A DNA stretch of 64,000 nucleotides from Bin5 sp965261695 (GTDB lineage Bacteria > Chloroflexota > Anaerolineae > Caldilineales > Caldilineaceae). How positions within the stretch are numbered: position 1 is the first letter of the stretch; the number at the start of each line of letters is the position of its first letter. Positions 34,666 through 44,536 of this stretch are shown in pieces. Position numbers and translations under genes: made by a program. Under the pieces are notes generated by a model. That model made no database searches, was not told the DNA's origin, and saw only the letters and a list, made by a program, of their open reading frames with translations. Location: contig OZ253474.1 of assembly GCA_965261695.1 (NCBI GenBank), forward strand, positions 1,922,001-1,986,000, read 5' to 3'.

Positions 34666-36781
34666 AATACCATATCAAAAGTGTCGTAGGATCGCAACTT
34701 TCCTATCTCGAATATTGTACTGTTTTATCTGTAGTGGAATCCTCCTGTCCAACAGTTGCGCTCCCCTGTGGGCCGCGCCGCCCAGCGAGAACCTCTCCCC
34801 GAAACGCCTGTATCAATCGGCCACTGCGGATGCGTCACACCTGTTCCTGCAACCGGCGCTGGAAACCTCGCTGGTTCTGCTCACGCACACGCTCGATGTC
34901 CGTGTCGCCGCAACTGATCCCCTCATGCTGCAAATCGAAGCCGCTTACCGTCTGCACAATGATGAAGACGAAGCGCTCACAGCGACTTTGCTCGTCGCGC
35001 AACCCGCCGCCGCAGCTGCCGCCGGCCGTCCCCTGCCCCAGAACATCGCCCTGGCCCTCGACGGGCAGCCAGTCCCTTTGCAGTCCGCCGGCCAGACGGT
35101 GGGACAGAGCGTTCAGGTTGAGTTCGACGCTGACGCCCGCCGCCGTCTCATCCTGCGTTACAATCTGCCCCTGCACGCGACCCAGACCTTTGACTTCCTT
35201 TACCCGATCTCGGAACTGCTTTCCTGGCCCAAGGATATCAACGGTTGGCGGGTAACGATCGACTTCTCCGCCGTGGAACAGTGGCTGGCGCCCTCGGACA
35301 GCTGGCTGCAGGTCGGCCCCCGCGGCTGGGAAATGCGCGGCGGACGCCTGGAGTGGCTGCGCGAAGAACCGCCGCCAGCCGCAGCTATTCTGTTTCAATC
35401 GCTCCATCCACAACGCATCCGGGAGATTCGCGCTGCCCGCGACCAGATACGCATCCACAATGAGCGGGAATCTCTGCAATGGTTGGGGACTCTGTACGCA
35501 CGGCTGTACCAGGCGCCCAATATCGGCATAGCGATCCGTGAACGTTTCTATGGCCAGGCCCTGGCCGCCTACACCCAAGCGCTGCGAATGGGCGAAGAAC
35601 GCGGCCACCCTGATACGGTCCTGGCCGCGGTGCGTTATCAACTGGCGGCTCTCTATCGTATGCGCGCCATTGCCGCCGATGGCTCTGTGGATGGCGCCTA
35701 CGTTGCGCTCATGGTCGCCGAAGCCGAACAGGCTTTGCCCGCTTTGCCACAAGGACCGACCCGCCTTGAACTGCAAAACTGGGTCGCACAAGGTCTTCAG
35801 CAACAGCTGCGCGCCGCCCGCTTACAGGCGAACTGGCCCCAGGCATTGCTGCTGACCGACCGACTGGCCCGCTTGCCCGCCGATGTCGTCGATCAGAACT
35901 CTCTAGAAGCGGAACGGCGCACACTGGTCCTGCACGAGGTGCTGCAACAGTTGCAAGAGGGCAATGAAGAGGCCGCTGTGGCCCTGGTCGGAGAAGCGAT
36001 ACAGGCCGGGGATATGCTGCCCCGACCTGAGAATCGCGCCCTTTTTGCCAATTGGCAGATAACGGTTACATTGAACCGGGACACGATCTCCATCGAACTC
36101 TTGGCGCGCCCCATTTTCCAGAGGCGGGTTGACAGTGAGAATGCCCTGAACAACCTGATGAACTTGTGGTCGTCTTCGGGAGTGCCCGATGCAATTCTGA
36201 CAGAGGACGCGAACGGATTCCATATTCAACTCGATCGACTTGACGCCCGCAAGCGTCGGCTTCTGGTTCAGAACACGCCCCAACAGGCGGATTGGGCGCT
36301 GTTGCGCGGCGTCTTGCTGGCGGCGGAGCAGGAGACACAGCAGGAAACGCGTTTACTGTGGCAGCGCAGCACGCAAGCCATTGAGGTGGACTTTCGAGCT
36401 GTCGGAGACGAGTGGCATAACATGGCAGCGACGCTGGAGAGAGAGGCGACCGCGGTGGAGAACGCGGCCGCAGCCGGGACTGCGAGCAGTCGCGCCGAGG
36501 CCGCCGAGGTAGAGATCCGAAACTCTCTGCGCGCGGCACAGCACCGACTGGAAGCGACCCGCTGGCGGCAGCTTGTCTCCGATAGCACTGTGCAAGTCGT
36601 GATTGGCGAATCCAACGACACAGCCTCGCCGCAGCGGGTATGGCTGCTGGGCCTGACTGATGAGCCGCAGCGCTTGTCAGCCCATATCGAGAGCGTAAAT
36701 ACGGTCCGGTTGTGGCTTGCTATCGCTCTGGGGATCGTCCTCAGTTCTCTGTTTGCCGGTGTGCTGTGGCTGCTGCTCTGA
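34658..36781 (+). CDS. Exported/membrane protein of unknown function
   Basis: A protein of about 707 residues has an N-terminal signal (IATFLSRILYCFICSGILL) and one C-terminal membrane helix (WLAIALGIVLSSLFAGVLWLLL), with no cytoplasmic tail beyond it. The region at about 45-260 is beta-rich (LDVRVAATDPLMLQIEAAYRL split over several strands). Residues of about 270-460 are alanine-rich helices that may be TPR-like (FYGQALAAYTQALRMGEER, AAVRYQLAALYRMRA). Residues of about 570-640 resemble a short coiled coil. It is followed 111 bases later by a TgpA-like transglutaminase. A GTG at 34646 is an alternative start. No known family was recognised. Confidence 0.75.
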   Translation: MRIIPYQKCRRIATFLSRILYCFICSGILLSNSCAPLWAAPPSENLSPKRLYQSATADASHLFLQPALETSLVLLTHTLDVRVAATDPLMLQIEAAYRLHNDEDEALTATLLVAQPAAAAAAGRPLPQNIALALDGQPVPLQSAGQTVGQSVQVEFDADARRRLILRYNLPLHATQTFDFLYPISELLSWPKDINGWRVTIDFSAVEQWLAPSDSWLQVGPRGWEMRGGRLEWLREEPPPAAAILFQSLHPQRIREIRAARDQIRIHNERESLQWLGTLYARLYQAPNIGIAIRERFYGQALAAYTQALRMGEERGHPDTVLAAVRYQLAALYRMRAIAADGSVDGAYVALMVAEAEQALPALPQGPTRLELQNWVAQGLQQQLRAARLQANWPQALLLTDRLARLPADVVDQNSLEAERRTLVLHEVLQQLQEGNEEAAVALVGEAIQAGDMLPRPENRALFANWQITVTLNRDTISIELLARPIFQRRVDSENALNNLMNLWSSSGVPDAILTEDANGFHIQLDRLDARKRRLLVQNTPQQADWALLRGVLLAAEQETQQETRLLWQRSTQAIEVDFRAVGDEWHNMAATLEREATAVENAAAAGTASSRAEAAEVEIRNSLRAAQHRLEATRWRQLVSDSTVQVVIGESNDTASPQRVWLLGLTDEPQRLSAHIESVNTVRLWLAIALGIVLSSLFAGVLWLLL

Positions 36782-36892
36782 CATCTGAACCGTGATTGAC
36801 CTGACCGGAGGATTGACGGGTTTCATTGCGCTGCCCATTCGTTGTATGGATGCGAATGGCGGGCGCTTGCCTGGCAACCGTAAGGCATAACG

Positions 36893-39466
36893 ATGCGAAA
36901 TAATCTACGAACCACACCTCGCTCTTTTGCCCAGGACGGCCCGCGCTCTCTGGACCCTGCCGCCGTCGCTGATTTGTCAGAGTACTCGAACATCGCGGCA
37001 CAGAACGATACAGATGAAACAGAGGTGTCTTCGGGAACCCTTTCGTCCTTGGCCTATTTCCGCGAAGGGCGCGTGATCACTCTGATCCTGCTGGGCGCTA
37101 TCTATATCATCCTCGCGCTTTCGCTCAGTGGAGCAGGCTGGACCGGCGCCATGAACATGGGGATGCTCATATTTGTCGTCCTCGGCGCGCTGGCAATGGG
37201 CGCGCTGATGGCATTCAGCCGCTTTGATAGCTTCTTTATGCTTTCCCACAGCTTTGCCACCGGGTTGGCATGGGTCTTCTATCTGATGACCTTCCTCGTG
37301 CAGGAGGAGAAGCGCGTGCATGCCTTCACCGAGAGGGGAATTCCCGACATTCAGGCCAGGGCCTACTTCCTGCTGGAGCGCTGGTTGGAATGGATCGAAG
37401 CCGCCATCAGCCAACTGGCCAGCAACGACAATGTCGTGTTTATCTTCGAAATCAGCTTTCTCATCTGGTGGCTCACCTACCTGGGCGTCTGGTCGGTCTT
37501 TCGGCACGGCCATGTCTGGCGCGGCGTGCTGATGGCCGGCATTGCGCTCCTGGTGAATACCCATTACGCGCCCACCTCCGTGATGGGATTCCTGGTAGCC
37601 TACTGCATCGTCGCGCTGCTGCTCCTCGCCTGGACCACCCTCATCGATCACCGCCAACGCTGGCGCGCCTTACGCATCCATTTCAACGAGGACATCAACT
37701 TCGACTTTATGCGCTCCGGCTTCATGTACACGATGGTTGTGATCGCCCTGGCCTTCATCGCCCCCAACATGGGGCGCAATCTCCTCTTCCATGACGTACT
37801 ACAGCCGGTCAACCAGCGCTGGGAAATGACTTTGCAGGAGTGGAACCGCCTCTATCAGGGGCTGAATCGGCAGGGCAGGGCCGCGCAAACCGGCTTTGGC
37901 CGCACGTTAACCCTGGGCGGCGAACGTAGTGTCAGCGACAGTCCAATCCTGGATGTTACTGGGCCGGCAGGGCGCTACTGGCGGGCGGTTGCCTTCGACC
38001 GCTTCACCGGCCGGCAGTGGATCAATACCTCTGAGGGAGAGATCACATACCGGGCGAACGAGCCGGTCCCGGTGACGATTTGGGCCGCGCGCGCGCCCAT
38101 CACCCAGACCGTCACCATCCGCACATCGACCGGGAATGTCCTCCTGGCCATGCCCGATGTCCTGCAGGCCAGCATCCCGCTGGCGGCGCTTCATCAGGAG
38201 CTTGCCGGCGCCGGTCCCACAGCATCGGCTTCGACAGGCCGGGGGCAGCAAGACAGCGAACTCACATGGGCGCGCTCCCGCGTCACGCTGGAAGAGGGCG
38301 ACAGCTACCAAGTAATCAGCAACCAGACCGTTGTAACCTTGCGCCAGTTGCGGGGGGCGGGCATCGTCGATTATTCGGCTCAGAATCTTGACCGCTACCT
38401 TCAACTCCCCGACACGTTCTCACGCCGGGTCGTGCAACTGGCTGAGCAAGTCATGGACAACGCCCCTACGACATACGACAAAGTCAAGGCGCTGGAACAG
38501 TTCCTGCGCGCCTTCGACTATGACGAAGGCATCGCGGCGCCGGCCGCCGATGTGGACCCGCTGGAGTATTTCCTGTTCGACATCCAGCGCGGCTATTGCG
38601 ACTACTACGCCTCGGCCATGGCGACGATGCTGCGCAGTCAGGGCATCCCCGCCCGCACGGCCAGCGGCTATGCCGAAGGACATTCTGACCCGGAGACCAA
38701 CACAGTCTTCCTCACGGAACGGGACGCGCATACCTGGGTGGAGGTCTATTTCCCGCAATATGGCTGGATCGAGTTTGAGCCGACCGCCGGTGAGAGCACT
38801 CTGGATCGCCCGACAGGGGCGGAACTCCGCGACAGCGGCTCGATCCCCGGCATGGATGAGACCATGCCGGACGACGAAGAGTTCCTGATGGCCGGCGGCA
38901 TCAATCCCGAAGATGAGTTCCCCCAGGATATTGCCGGTCCCGCAACCGGCATCGGCGGTCTCTCCGCTCGCTCTCCACTGATCCTAACCAGCATCGCCGT
39001 GATCGTTCTGACCCTGATCGCGGGCGTATGGCTGATGCGCCGCCGCATGTATCAGGGACCCGGAGCCTTCACCGACCAGAAGGCATCCCAGCAGCAGATC
39101 TACTATGAACGCCTGCTGAACTGGACTGCGCGGCTCAAACTGCCACTGCGCATGGGGCGGCCGGGAATGCCGTCACGCTTGCCGGGCGTCCCCAACCCGC
39201 GACGGATGCCATACGAACAACCGCGCCAGGCCGCCAACGAGCAGGCGTTGACGCCCTATGAACGGGAGGCGCTGCTGGCAGATCATCTTCCCCAGGGCAG
39301 CCCGTTCATCAGACGCATCACCGAGATCTTCGTTCACTTCCGCTATGCCCCGCGCCCGCAGCGTCAGACGGACGATGTACGGCGCGAACTCAGCGACAAC
39401 TGGCGCCGGTTGCGCCCGGTATTGTTGAGGGCCTGGCTGCGGCGAAGGTTAAAAAGGCAGTGGTGA
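36893..39466 (+). CDS. TgpA-like transglutaminase membrane protein
   Basis: The 857-residue protein has several membrane helices at about 55-300 (DUF3488/TgpA_N type: LILLGAIYIILALSLSG, MNMGMLIFVVLGALAMG). An extracytoplasmic transglutaminase core follows, with catalytic Cys569 in RGYCDYYASAM, His613 in DAHTWVEVY, and an acidic partner in IEFEPTAGE. One more helix at about 693-713 (LILTSIAVIVLTLIAGVWLM) is followed by a cytoplasmic tail of about 140 residues with DUF4129-like character. Family members are cysteine hydrolases or transferases acting on peptides at the outer membrane face. The preceding unknown membrane protein may be a partner. Confidence 0.9.
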   Translation: MRNNLRTTPRSFAQDGPRSLDPAAVADLSEYSNIAAQNDTDETEVSSGTLSSLAYFREGRVITLILLGAIYIILALSLSGAGWTGAMNMGMLIFVVLGALAMGALMAFSRFDSFFMLSHSFATGLAWVFYLMTFLVQEEKRVHAFTERGIPDIQARAYFLLERWLEWIEAAISQLASNDNVVFIFEISFLIWWLTYLGVWSVFRHGHVWRGVLMAGIALLVNTHYAPTSVMGFLVAYCIVALLLLAWTTLIDHRQRWRALRIHFNEDINFDFMRSGFMYTMVVIALAFIAPNMGRNLLFHDVLQPVNQRWEMTLQEWNRLYQGLNRQGRAAQTGFGRTLTLGGERSVSDSPILDVTGPAGRYWRAVAFDRFTGRQWINTSEGEITYRANEPVPVTIWAARAPITQTVTIRTSTGNVLLAMPDVLQASIPLAALHQELAGAGPTASASTGRGQQDSELTWARSRVTLEEGDSYQVISNQTVVTLRQLRGAGIVDYSAQNLDRYLQLPDTFSRRVVQLAEQVMDNAPTTYDKVKALEQFLRAFDYDEGIAAPAADVDPLEYFLFDIQRGYCDYYASAMATMLRSQGIPARTASGYAEGHSDPETNTVFLTERDAHTWVEVYFPQYGWIEFEPTAGESTLDRPTGAELRDSGSIPGMDETMPDDEEFLMAGGINPEDEFPQDIAGPATGIGGLSARSPLILTSIAVIVLTLIAGVWLMRRRMYQGPGAFTDQKASQQQIYYERLLNWTARLKLPLRMGRPGMPSRLPGVPNPRRMPYEQPRQAANEQALTPYEREALLADHLPQGSPFIRRITEIFVHFRYAPRPQRQTDDVRRELSDNWRRLRPVLLRAWLRRRLKRQW

Positions 39467-39480
39467 GCGGCGAGTAAGTG

Positions 39481-40179
39481 CTATCCGCCAGAGGGGCGAG
39501 CCGTCCCGTTCGGACGCAGGAGCACCACCTGTGTCTCTTCCGGCAGGCTGTTTTTCGTCAGTTTGAGCGTATCCGTCACCTCAGGATCGCTCACCCCCAA
39601 CTCCGTCAGAAAGCGATCCAACGGCTCCAGAGGTGTTGGCTGCGTTCCCGCTTCGCCGCTCGAACGCGTAGCGGCCAACTCGCCGTGCAGACTTTCGGGG
39701 TGGTAGTGCATGGGCACGACAATGCGCGGGTCCAGCAGGCTGATGACTTCGGCGATGCGGGAAACGTCGGGCGAGTGCGGCCCACTCACAGGCGCCAGCA
39801 GAACGTCGATATCTCCCAACTCTTCTACTTGCCGCTGCGCCGGGACCTGTCCCAATTCCCCCAGATGACCGACGGTGAGGCCGGCAAAATCTAGGAAAAA
39901 GGCGACGTTTCGCGCGCCGTTGAACGATGTGGGCAGGCCGGTTACGAGTACCTGTTTCACCTCGAAATCACCGGGGCCGCGCAGAATCTTCGGCTCGCCG
40001 CCGATGATTTTGTCCATACTTTGGGCGTGGTCGCCCGAGTCGTGGCTGATGGTCACAATGTCGGCGCGCAGCTTTGGCAGAGCGATACCCGTCGTTGCCT
40101 TACTGAAGGGGTCGCAGATTGCCGTGACACCGCGCTCCCGCAGACGAAAGCAGGAATGACCGTACCAGTTGATGTCCAC
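39481..40179 (-). CDS. MBL-fold metal-dependent hydrolase (UlaG/YtkL-like)
   Basis: The 232-residue protein begins INWYGHSCFRLRERG, the usual start of the UlaG-like group. It has TISHDSGDHAQ (H-x-x-x-D-H metal motif), LTVGHLGELGQVP, LLAPVSGPHSPD and VVPMHYHPES. GTG 40179 was chosen because AAAGGAT lies seven bases upstream; TTG 40197 is the longer alternative. The substrate is unknown. It converges with the transglutaminase gene and ends 14 bases after it. Confidence 0.85.
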   Translation of the reverse strand: MDINWYGHSCFRLRERGVTAICDPFSKATTGIALPKLRADIVTISHDSGDHAQSMDKIIGGEPKILRGPGDFEVKQVLVTGLPTSFNGARNVAFFLDFAGLTVGHLGELGQVPAQRQVEELGDIDVLLAPVSGPHSPDVSRIAEVISLLDPRIVVPMHYHPESLHGELAATRSSGEAGTQPTPLEPLDRFLTELGVSDPEVTDTLKLTKNSLPEETQVVLLRPNGTARPSGG

Positions 40180-40459
40180 AGTCGTATCCTTTCTCAAAGA
40201 CCAACAGCTCTGGTGAGCCAGCGCAAACGCGTGGCTGATCAGCGCGGCCCTGCGCTCGCGCCGTATAGCGATGATACATCACGCGCGCGCCACCCGCAAA
40301 AGCGCGGCGGATCAACGCCGCAATTGCGAATTGCTTGCGCTGACACTATCATAAGGTCGTCGGTAGGCTGTTCTTGGTCCTGGCAGCCGCTCGTCGGGCA
40401 GCCGGAAACTTGGAACGCATAGTGATCGGAATACGCGCGACAGACCGGAGAAACCCTTT

Positions 40460-41047
40460 ATGGACGAACAACAGATACGTCAAGTCGTTACGGCCCGCTT
40501 TTATCAATCGCTGGCCCAGAGTGATATCGAAGTCAGCGCCATTCCCCAGCCCCAGTTGCAGGCTATCGTCAACGCACTGGCCGATGGCGTCTTCGCTGCC
40601 CTCGATGCGATGGAATCCGAGGCCGAGCAGCCTGTTTCCTTCACAGCATCGCACTCAAGCGAGGAAGCGGCCGCGCATGAAACGGACTCGGCCGCGGCCC
40701 TCTCCGACCACGTCGAAGCCGAAGAGCCGCTCTGGTCCGGTCGGCCCTATCTGTCAATCGGCGTTCGCTATGAGTTGACCACCCAGCGCCTGCGGCTCAT
40801 CCGCGGCCTGCTGGGACGAAACTACGACGAGATCGAACTGGTGCGGGTGCGCGATACATCGGTGACCCAGCATGTGGGCGAGCGGGCGTTGAACGTGGGC
40901 GATGTGACGATCGTCAGCAACGACCCCAGCCATCCCGAATTCACCCTCCACAATGTCAAAAACCCGATGGAGGTGCGGGAGATGATCCGTAAGGCCAACT
41001 TGCAGGAAAAACAGCGGCGCGGCCTCCATTACCGCGAGGAGATGTAA
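40460..41047 (+). CDS. Bacterial PH-domain (bPH2/DUF304-like) protein
   Basis: The 195-residue protein has an N-terminal helical region (1-45), an acidic linker (about 50-85), and a C-terminal PH-like domain at about 90-180 (SIGVRYELTTQRLRLIRGLL, YDEIELVRVRDTSVTQHV, VTIVSNDPSHPEFTLHNV). No membrane segment was seen. It is directly followed, two bases later, by the inositol-phosphatase-family gene, so the two are probably in one operon. Its function is unknown. Confidence 0.8.
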   Translation: MDEQQIRQVVTARFYQSLAQSDIEVSAIPQPQLQAIVNALADGVFAALDAMESEAEQPVSFTASHSSEEAAAHETDSAAALSDHVEAEEPLWSGRPYLSIGVRYELTTQRLRLIRGLLGRNYDEIELVRVRDTSVTQHVGERALNVGDVTIVSNDPSHPEFTLHNVKNPMEVREMIRKANLQEKQRRGLHYREEM

Positions 41048-41049
41048 CC

Positions 41050-41934
41050 GTGGCCGCCCAAGCAGACGCAGAACAGACACAACGCCAGCAGGAGACATTG
41101 CCGGTCGCGCCGTCTGCCCTCTTCGAACTGGCCTGTCAGGCCGGAGAACTGGCCCTCACGATGCAGCGGGACGGTCTGCGCGCCGTCCGTTCCAAATCCA
41201 CCCAGAATGATCTGGTCACCGAAGCCGACCTGGCCTGCGAGGCGCTGATCCGCGACCGGCTGGCAACTCTGACCCCCGGCTTCGGCTTTTGGGGCGAGGA
41301 GAGCGATCAGCAGCCGGATGACGAGTACTTCTGGCTGGTCGATCCGATCGATGGCACGATCAACTTCGCCGCCGGCCTGCCCTGGTTCGGCATCAATATC
41401 GCCCTCATCCACCGTGAGAAGACCTTCTTCGGCCTCTCTCTGATTCTGCCCCAGTTCGAGATCTTCTGGGCGCAGGCCGGCCAGGGCGCGTACCTGTTGC
41501 GTCGCGACGGAACGGAGCAGCGCCTGCACGTCAGCCGCGCATCCTCCCTGTCGGACGCGCTGCTCACCACCGGATTCCCCTACCTCCGCGCCGAGGGCGC
41601 CGACAACAACGCAGCGGAATTCGCCCGCATCATGCCGATCTGCCGGGGCGTTCGGCGTATGGGCGCGTCGTCGGCTGATCTGGCCTATGTCGCCGCCGGC
41701 GCATTCTCAGCCTACTGGGAGGGATGGATCCAGCCGTGGGATGTGGCGCCGGGCGTCCTGCTTGTACGCGAAGCGGGCGGTCTCGTCACCAACTACGACG
41801 GCGCGCCCTTCCGCCTGGACGACCGGCAAATCATCGCCGGCAACGGGCAACCGGGCGTCCACGCGGGGCTGTTGCGCGCCATCCAGGAGGCCCGTTCAGG
41901 CAAGTTTGACCAGAATATGTCGGAAAGGCAATGA
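41050..41934 (+). CDS. Inositol monophosphatase family phosphatase
   Basis: The 294-residue protein starts at GTG. It has the family's metal-site motifs: DLVTEADLACEAL, GEES (about 79-82), WLVDPIDGTINFAAGLPWF, and WDVAPGVLLVREAGG near the C-terminus. It would hydrolyse a sugar phosphate, inositol phosphate or PAP, Mg-dependent. PAP phosphatase activity would fit the cysNC system elsewhere in the window, but nothing here decides this. It is part of the run PH-protein, phosphatase, methyltransferase with gaps of two to three bases. Confidence 0.92.
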   Translation: MAAQADAEQTQRQQETLPVAPSALFELACQAGELALTMQRDGLRAVRSKSTQNDLVTEADLACEALIRDRLATLTPGFGFWGEESDQQPDDEYFWLVDPIDGTINFAAGLPWFGINIALIHREKTFFGLSLILPQFEIFWAQAGQGAYLLRRDGTEQRLHVSRASSLSDALLTTGFPYLRAEGADNNAAEFARIMPICRGVRRMGASSADLAYVAAGAFSAYWEGWIQPWDVAPGVLLVREAGGLVTNYDGAPFRLDDRQIIAGNGQPGVHAGLLRAIQEARSGKFDQNMSERQ

Positions 41935-41937
41935 CCG

Positions 41938-42690
41938 ATGGACAAGAAATTAGTGCAAGAGCAGTTCGGCGTCAATGCCCGTGAGTACATAAACAGCCGC
42001 CCCCACGCCAAAGGCGCCAGTCTGCAACGGCTGGTCGAACTGGTCGAGCCGCAGCCGCACTGGCAGGCGCTCGACATCGCCACCGCCACCGGTCACACCG
42101 CCTTTGCCTTTGCCCCCCGCGTTGCCCACGTGCGCGCGACCGACATCACCCCGCAGATGTTGACCGTCGCCCGCGAACAGGCCGCGGCGCGCGGCATCGC
42201 CAACGTTACCATCGAGCACGCCGACGCCGACAACCTGCCCTATGAAGACTGCCGCTTCGACCTGCTGACCTGCCGCATCGCGCCCCATCACTTCCCCGAC
42301 ATCGACGCCTTCCTGCAGGAGTCGATGCGCGTGCTGCGCGCCGGCGGCACACTGGCCGTGGTGGATAACGTCGTGCCGGCCGGGGTCGCGGGCGATTTCG
42401 TCAACGCCTTCGAGAAACTGCGCGACCCCAGCCACACACGCTGCCTCAGCATCGAGGAATGGCTGGATGACTACACGAAGGCCGGGCTGGAACTGACCCA
42501 CCATGAAATTCTCGAAAAGCAGATGGTCTTCGAAGATTGGGCGGCGCGCCACGACCCGGTGATGCAGTCGTACTTGCGGTCGCTGCTCTGGCACGGCCCG
42601 CCCGACTCGCAGGCGTTCCTGAATCCCCGGCGCCAGGACGGCCAGACGCTCTTTCACTTGCGCGAGGGACTGTTCATCGGACGAAAATAA
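41938..42690 (+). CDS. Class I SAM-dependent methyltransferase
   Basis: The 250-residue protein begins VQEQFGVNAREYINSRPHAK, as in UbiE/YcgJ-type enzymes. SAM motif I is ALDIATATGHTAFAFA, followed by RATDITPQMLTVAREQAAARG, HADADNLPYEDCRFDLLTCR and VLRAGGTLAVVDNV. The substrate is unknown. ATATATG is not overlapping the upstream gene, but only three bases separate them, indicating co-transcription. Confidence 0.9.
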   Translation: MDKKLVQEQFGVNAREYINSRPHAKGASLQRLVELVEPQPHWQALDIATATGHTAFAFAPRVAHVRATDITPQMLTVAREQAAARGIANVTIEHADADNLPYEDCRFDLLTCRIAPHHFPDIDAFLQESMRVLRAGGTLAVVDNVVPAGVAGDFVNAFEKLRDPSHTRCLSIEEWLDDYTKAGLELTHHEILEKQMVFEDWAARHDPVMQSYLRSLLWHGPPDSQAFLNPRRQDGQTLFHLREGLFIGRK

Positions 42691-42916
42691 CGGTAGATGG
42701 CAGCAGGCGTATCGGCGGATTTGCGCTGCTCCCGGCCTATGCTCCCGACCCGGCTCCGTTCAACGCCCTCGCCTTGCCCATTCGCATCTTTTGCAGTAGG
42801 CTAACTTCTCTGAAATACCCGTTCGCGGTTGTCTGTGAGCCAGACCCAGGGGCATCCCCGGCCACGACGCGAGCAGGTGCATGACTGAAGAAGAGTCCAG
42901 AACAGAGGAATTCCAT

Positions 42917-44341
42917 ATGACGAAGATTCGCTTCGGCACCGACGGCTGGCGCGGACGTATGGCCGAAGACTACACCTTTGCCAATCTGCGCCGTTGTGCG
43001 CAGGGCTTTGCCAATTGGCTGGCGGACGAGGGGCATGCCTCCCAAACGGTCGTCGTCGGCCACGACAAACGCTTCCAGAGCGAGCACTTCGCGGCCGCGG
43101 CGGCGGAGGTGCTGGCCGCCAACGGCCTTCGGGTCTTGCTCATCGATGGGGCCGCGCCCACGCCCGTGATCAGCTTCGCGGCTGTCGATAACAACGCCGT
43201 CGGCGCGATCAACATCACCGCCAGCCACAATCCGCCCGAGGACAACGGCTTCAAGGTGCGGGACGCCAGCGGCGGCGCGGTGCCGCCGGATGGACTGGCC
43301 GCCATCGAAGCCCGCATCCCCGGCACGGAGGGTGTGCGCCGCACCTCTCTGGACGCGGCCCTGGCCGACGGCACAGCCCGCCATATCCAGCCGCAGGCCG
43401 CCTATCTGGCCCATCTGACCGGCCTGATCGACGTGACTCGCATCCGCGATGCCGGCCTCAAGATCGTCGTCGACAGCATGTGGGGCAACGGCGCCGGCTG
43501 GTTGACCGAGATCCTCGCCGGAGGCAAAACGGAAGTCATCGAAATCCACGCGCAGCACAACCCGATCTTCCCCGAAATGTCCCGCCCCGAGCCCATCCCC
43601 CCCAATGTGGACGCCGGCCTGGCCGTAGCCCGCTCCGTGGAAGCCGATTGCGTCTGCATTCTCGACGGCGACGCCGACCGCTGCGGCTTCGGTGATGAAA
43701 ACGGCCAGTTCGTAGACCAATTGCGGGTCTACGGGCTGCTGGCCTACTATCTGTTGGAGGTGCGCGGCCAACGCGGCCCGATTGTAAAAACGCTCAGTAC
43801 GACCTCGATGCTGGATAAGCTGTGCGCGGCCTACGATGTGCCACTGGTGGAGACGGGCGTCGGCTTCAAATTCGTGGCGCCGGCGATGGTGGAGCACGAC
43901 GCGCTCATCGGCGGCGAAGAGAGCGGCGGCTACGCCTTCCGCGGCCATGTGCCGGAGCGGGACGGCATCCTCTCCAATCTCTGCCTGCTGGACCTGATGG
44001 TGCGCACGGGCAAAAGGCCGACCGAGCTGTTGCAGCTTCTTTTCCAGAAGGTAGGCGAACACTTCTACGACCGCATCGACATGCGGCTGACCGGCCCCGA
44101 GATGAAGGCCGCGGCCCAGCAGAGACTCGACAGCGTCGATATCAACGGGCGTACCCTGGGCGGTATCGCCATCACCGAACGCATCACCATTGACGGCTAC
44201 AAGTTTGTGATGGAGGATGGAGGATGGCTGCTGGTGCGCTTCTCCGGCACCGAGCCGCTGATTCGAATCTACACGGAGACGACGCGCAAAGAGAAGGTGG
44301 CGGCGATCCTTGCCGATGGACAAAAACTGGCGGGACTGTAG
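42917..44341 (+). CDS. Phosphoglucomutase/phosphomannomutase (alpha-D-phosphohexomutase)
   Basis: The 474-residue protein starts at ATG 42917, eight bases after GAGGA; the frame is open back to 42881. It has all four superfamily motifs: active-site phosphoserine loop ITASHNPPEDNGFK, metal loop DGDADRCGF, sugar-binding GEESGGYAF and phosphate-binding RFSGTEPLIRIYTE. It interconverts hexose-1- and -6-phosphates for envelope sugars. FGTDGWRG near the N-terminus is the typical start. Confidence 0.93.
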   Translation: MTKIRFGTDGWRGRMAEDYTFANLRRCAQGFANWLADEGHASQTVVVGHDKRFQSEHFAAAAAEVLAANGLRVLLIDGAAPTPVISFAAVDNNAVGAINITASHNPPEDNGFKVRDASGGAVPPDGLAAIEARIPGTEGVRRTSLDAALADGTARHIQPQAAYLAHLTGLIDVTRIRDAGLKIVVDSMWGNGAGWLTEILAGGKTEVIEIHAQHNPIFPEMSRPEPIPPNVDAGLAVARSVEADCVCILDGDADRCGFGDENGQFVDQLRVYGLLAYYLLEVRGQRGPIVKTLSTTSMLDKLCAAYDVPLVETGVGFKFVAPAMVEHDALIGGEESGGYAFRGHVPERDGILSNLCLLDLMVRTGKRPTELLQLLFQKVGEHFYDRIDMRLTGPEMKAAAQQRLDSVDINGRTLGGIAITERITIDGYKFVMEDGGWLLVRFSGTEPLIRIYTETTRKEKVAAILADGQKLAGL

Positions 44342-44469
44342 CGAGAGAACACCTCTTACTTCACATCCTGGCAGTTCGCCCCTCTGATGTCTGACGGCTT
44401 TCGTGCAGTGCCACTATGTGATAAAATTAACAAACAGCTTATGTCAGAGAAAAGTTGAATGTGCCTCGG

Positions 44470-44487
44470 GTTCCGCTTCAGTGGAAC
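44470..44487. repeat. Hairpin element upstream of tatD (copy 1)
   Basis: GTTCCGC-TTCA-GTGGAAC forms a 7-bp stem with one G-U pair. It lies in a 43-base segment (44459-44501) that is clearly related to 45463-45505 before the next gene. Both end about 20-50 bases before a start codon. Confidence 0.6.
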
Positions 44488-44536
44488 GCAAGAGGAGCCA
44501 AAGCGGATGCGCTGCCACTTCATTACTTGAAAGCAA

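Noticed and set aside
42737..44323. 528-residue minus-strand open frame
   Set aside because: Antisense shadow of the phosphohexomutase, which has all four family motifs.
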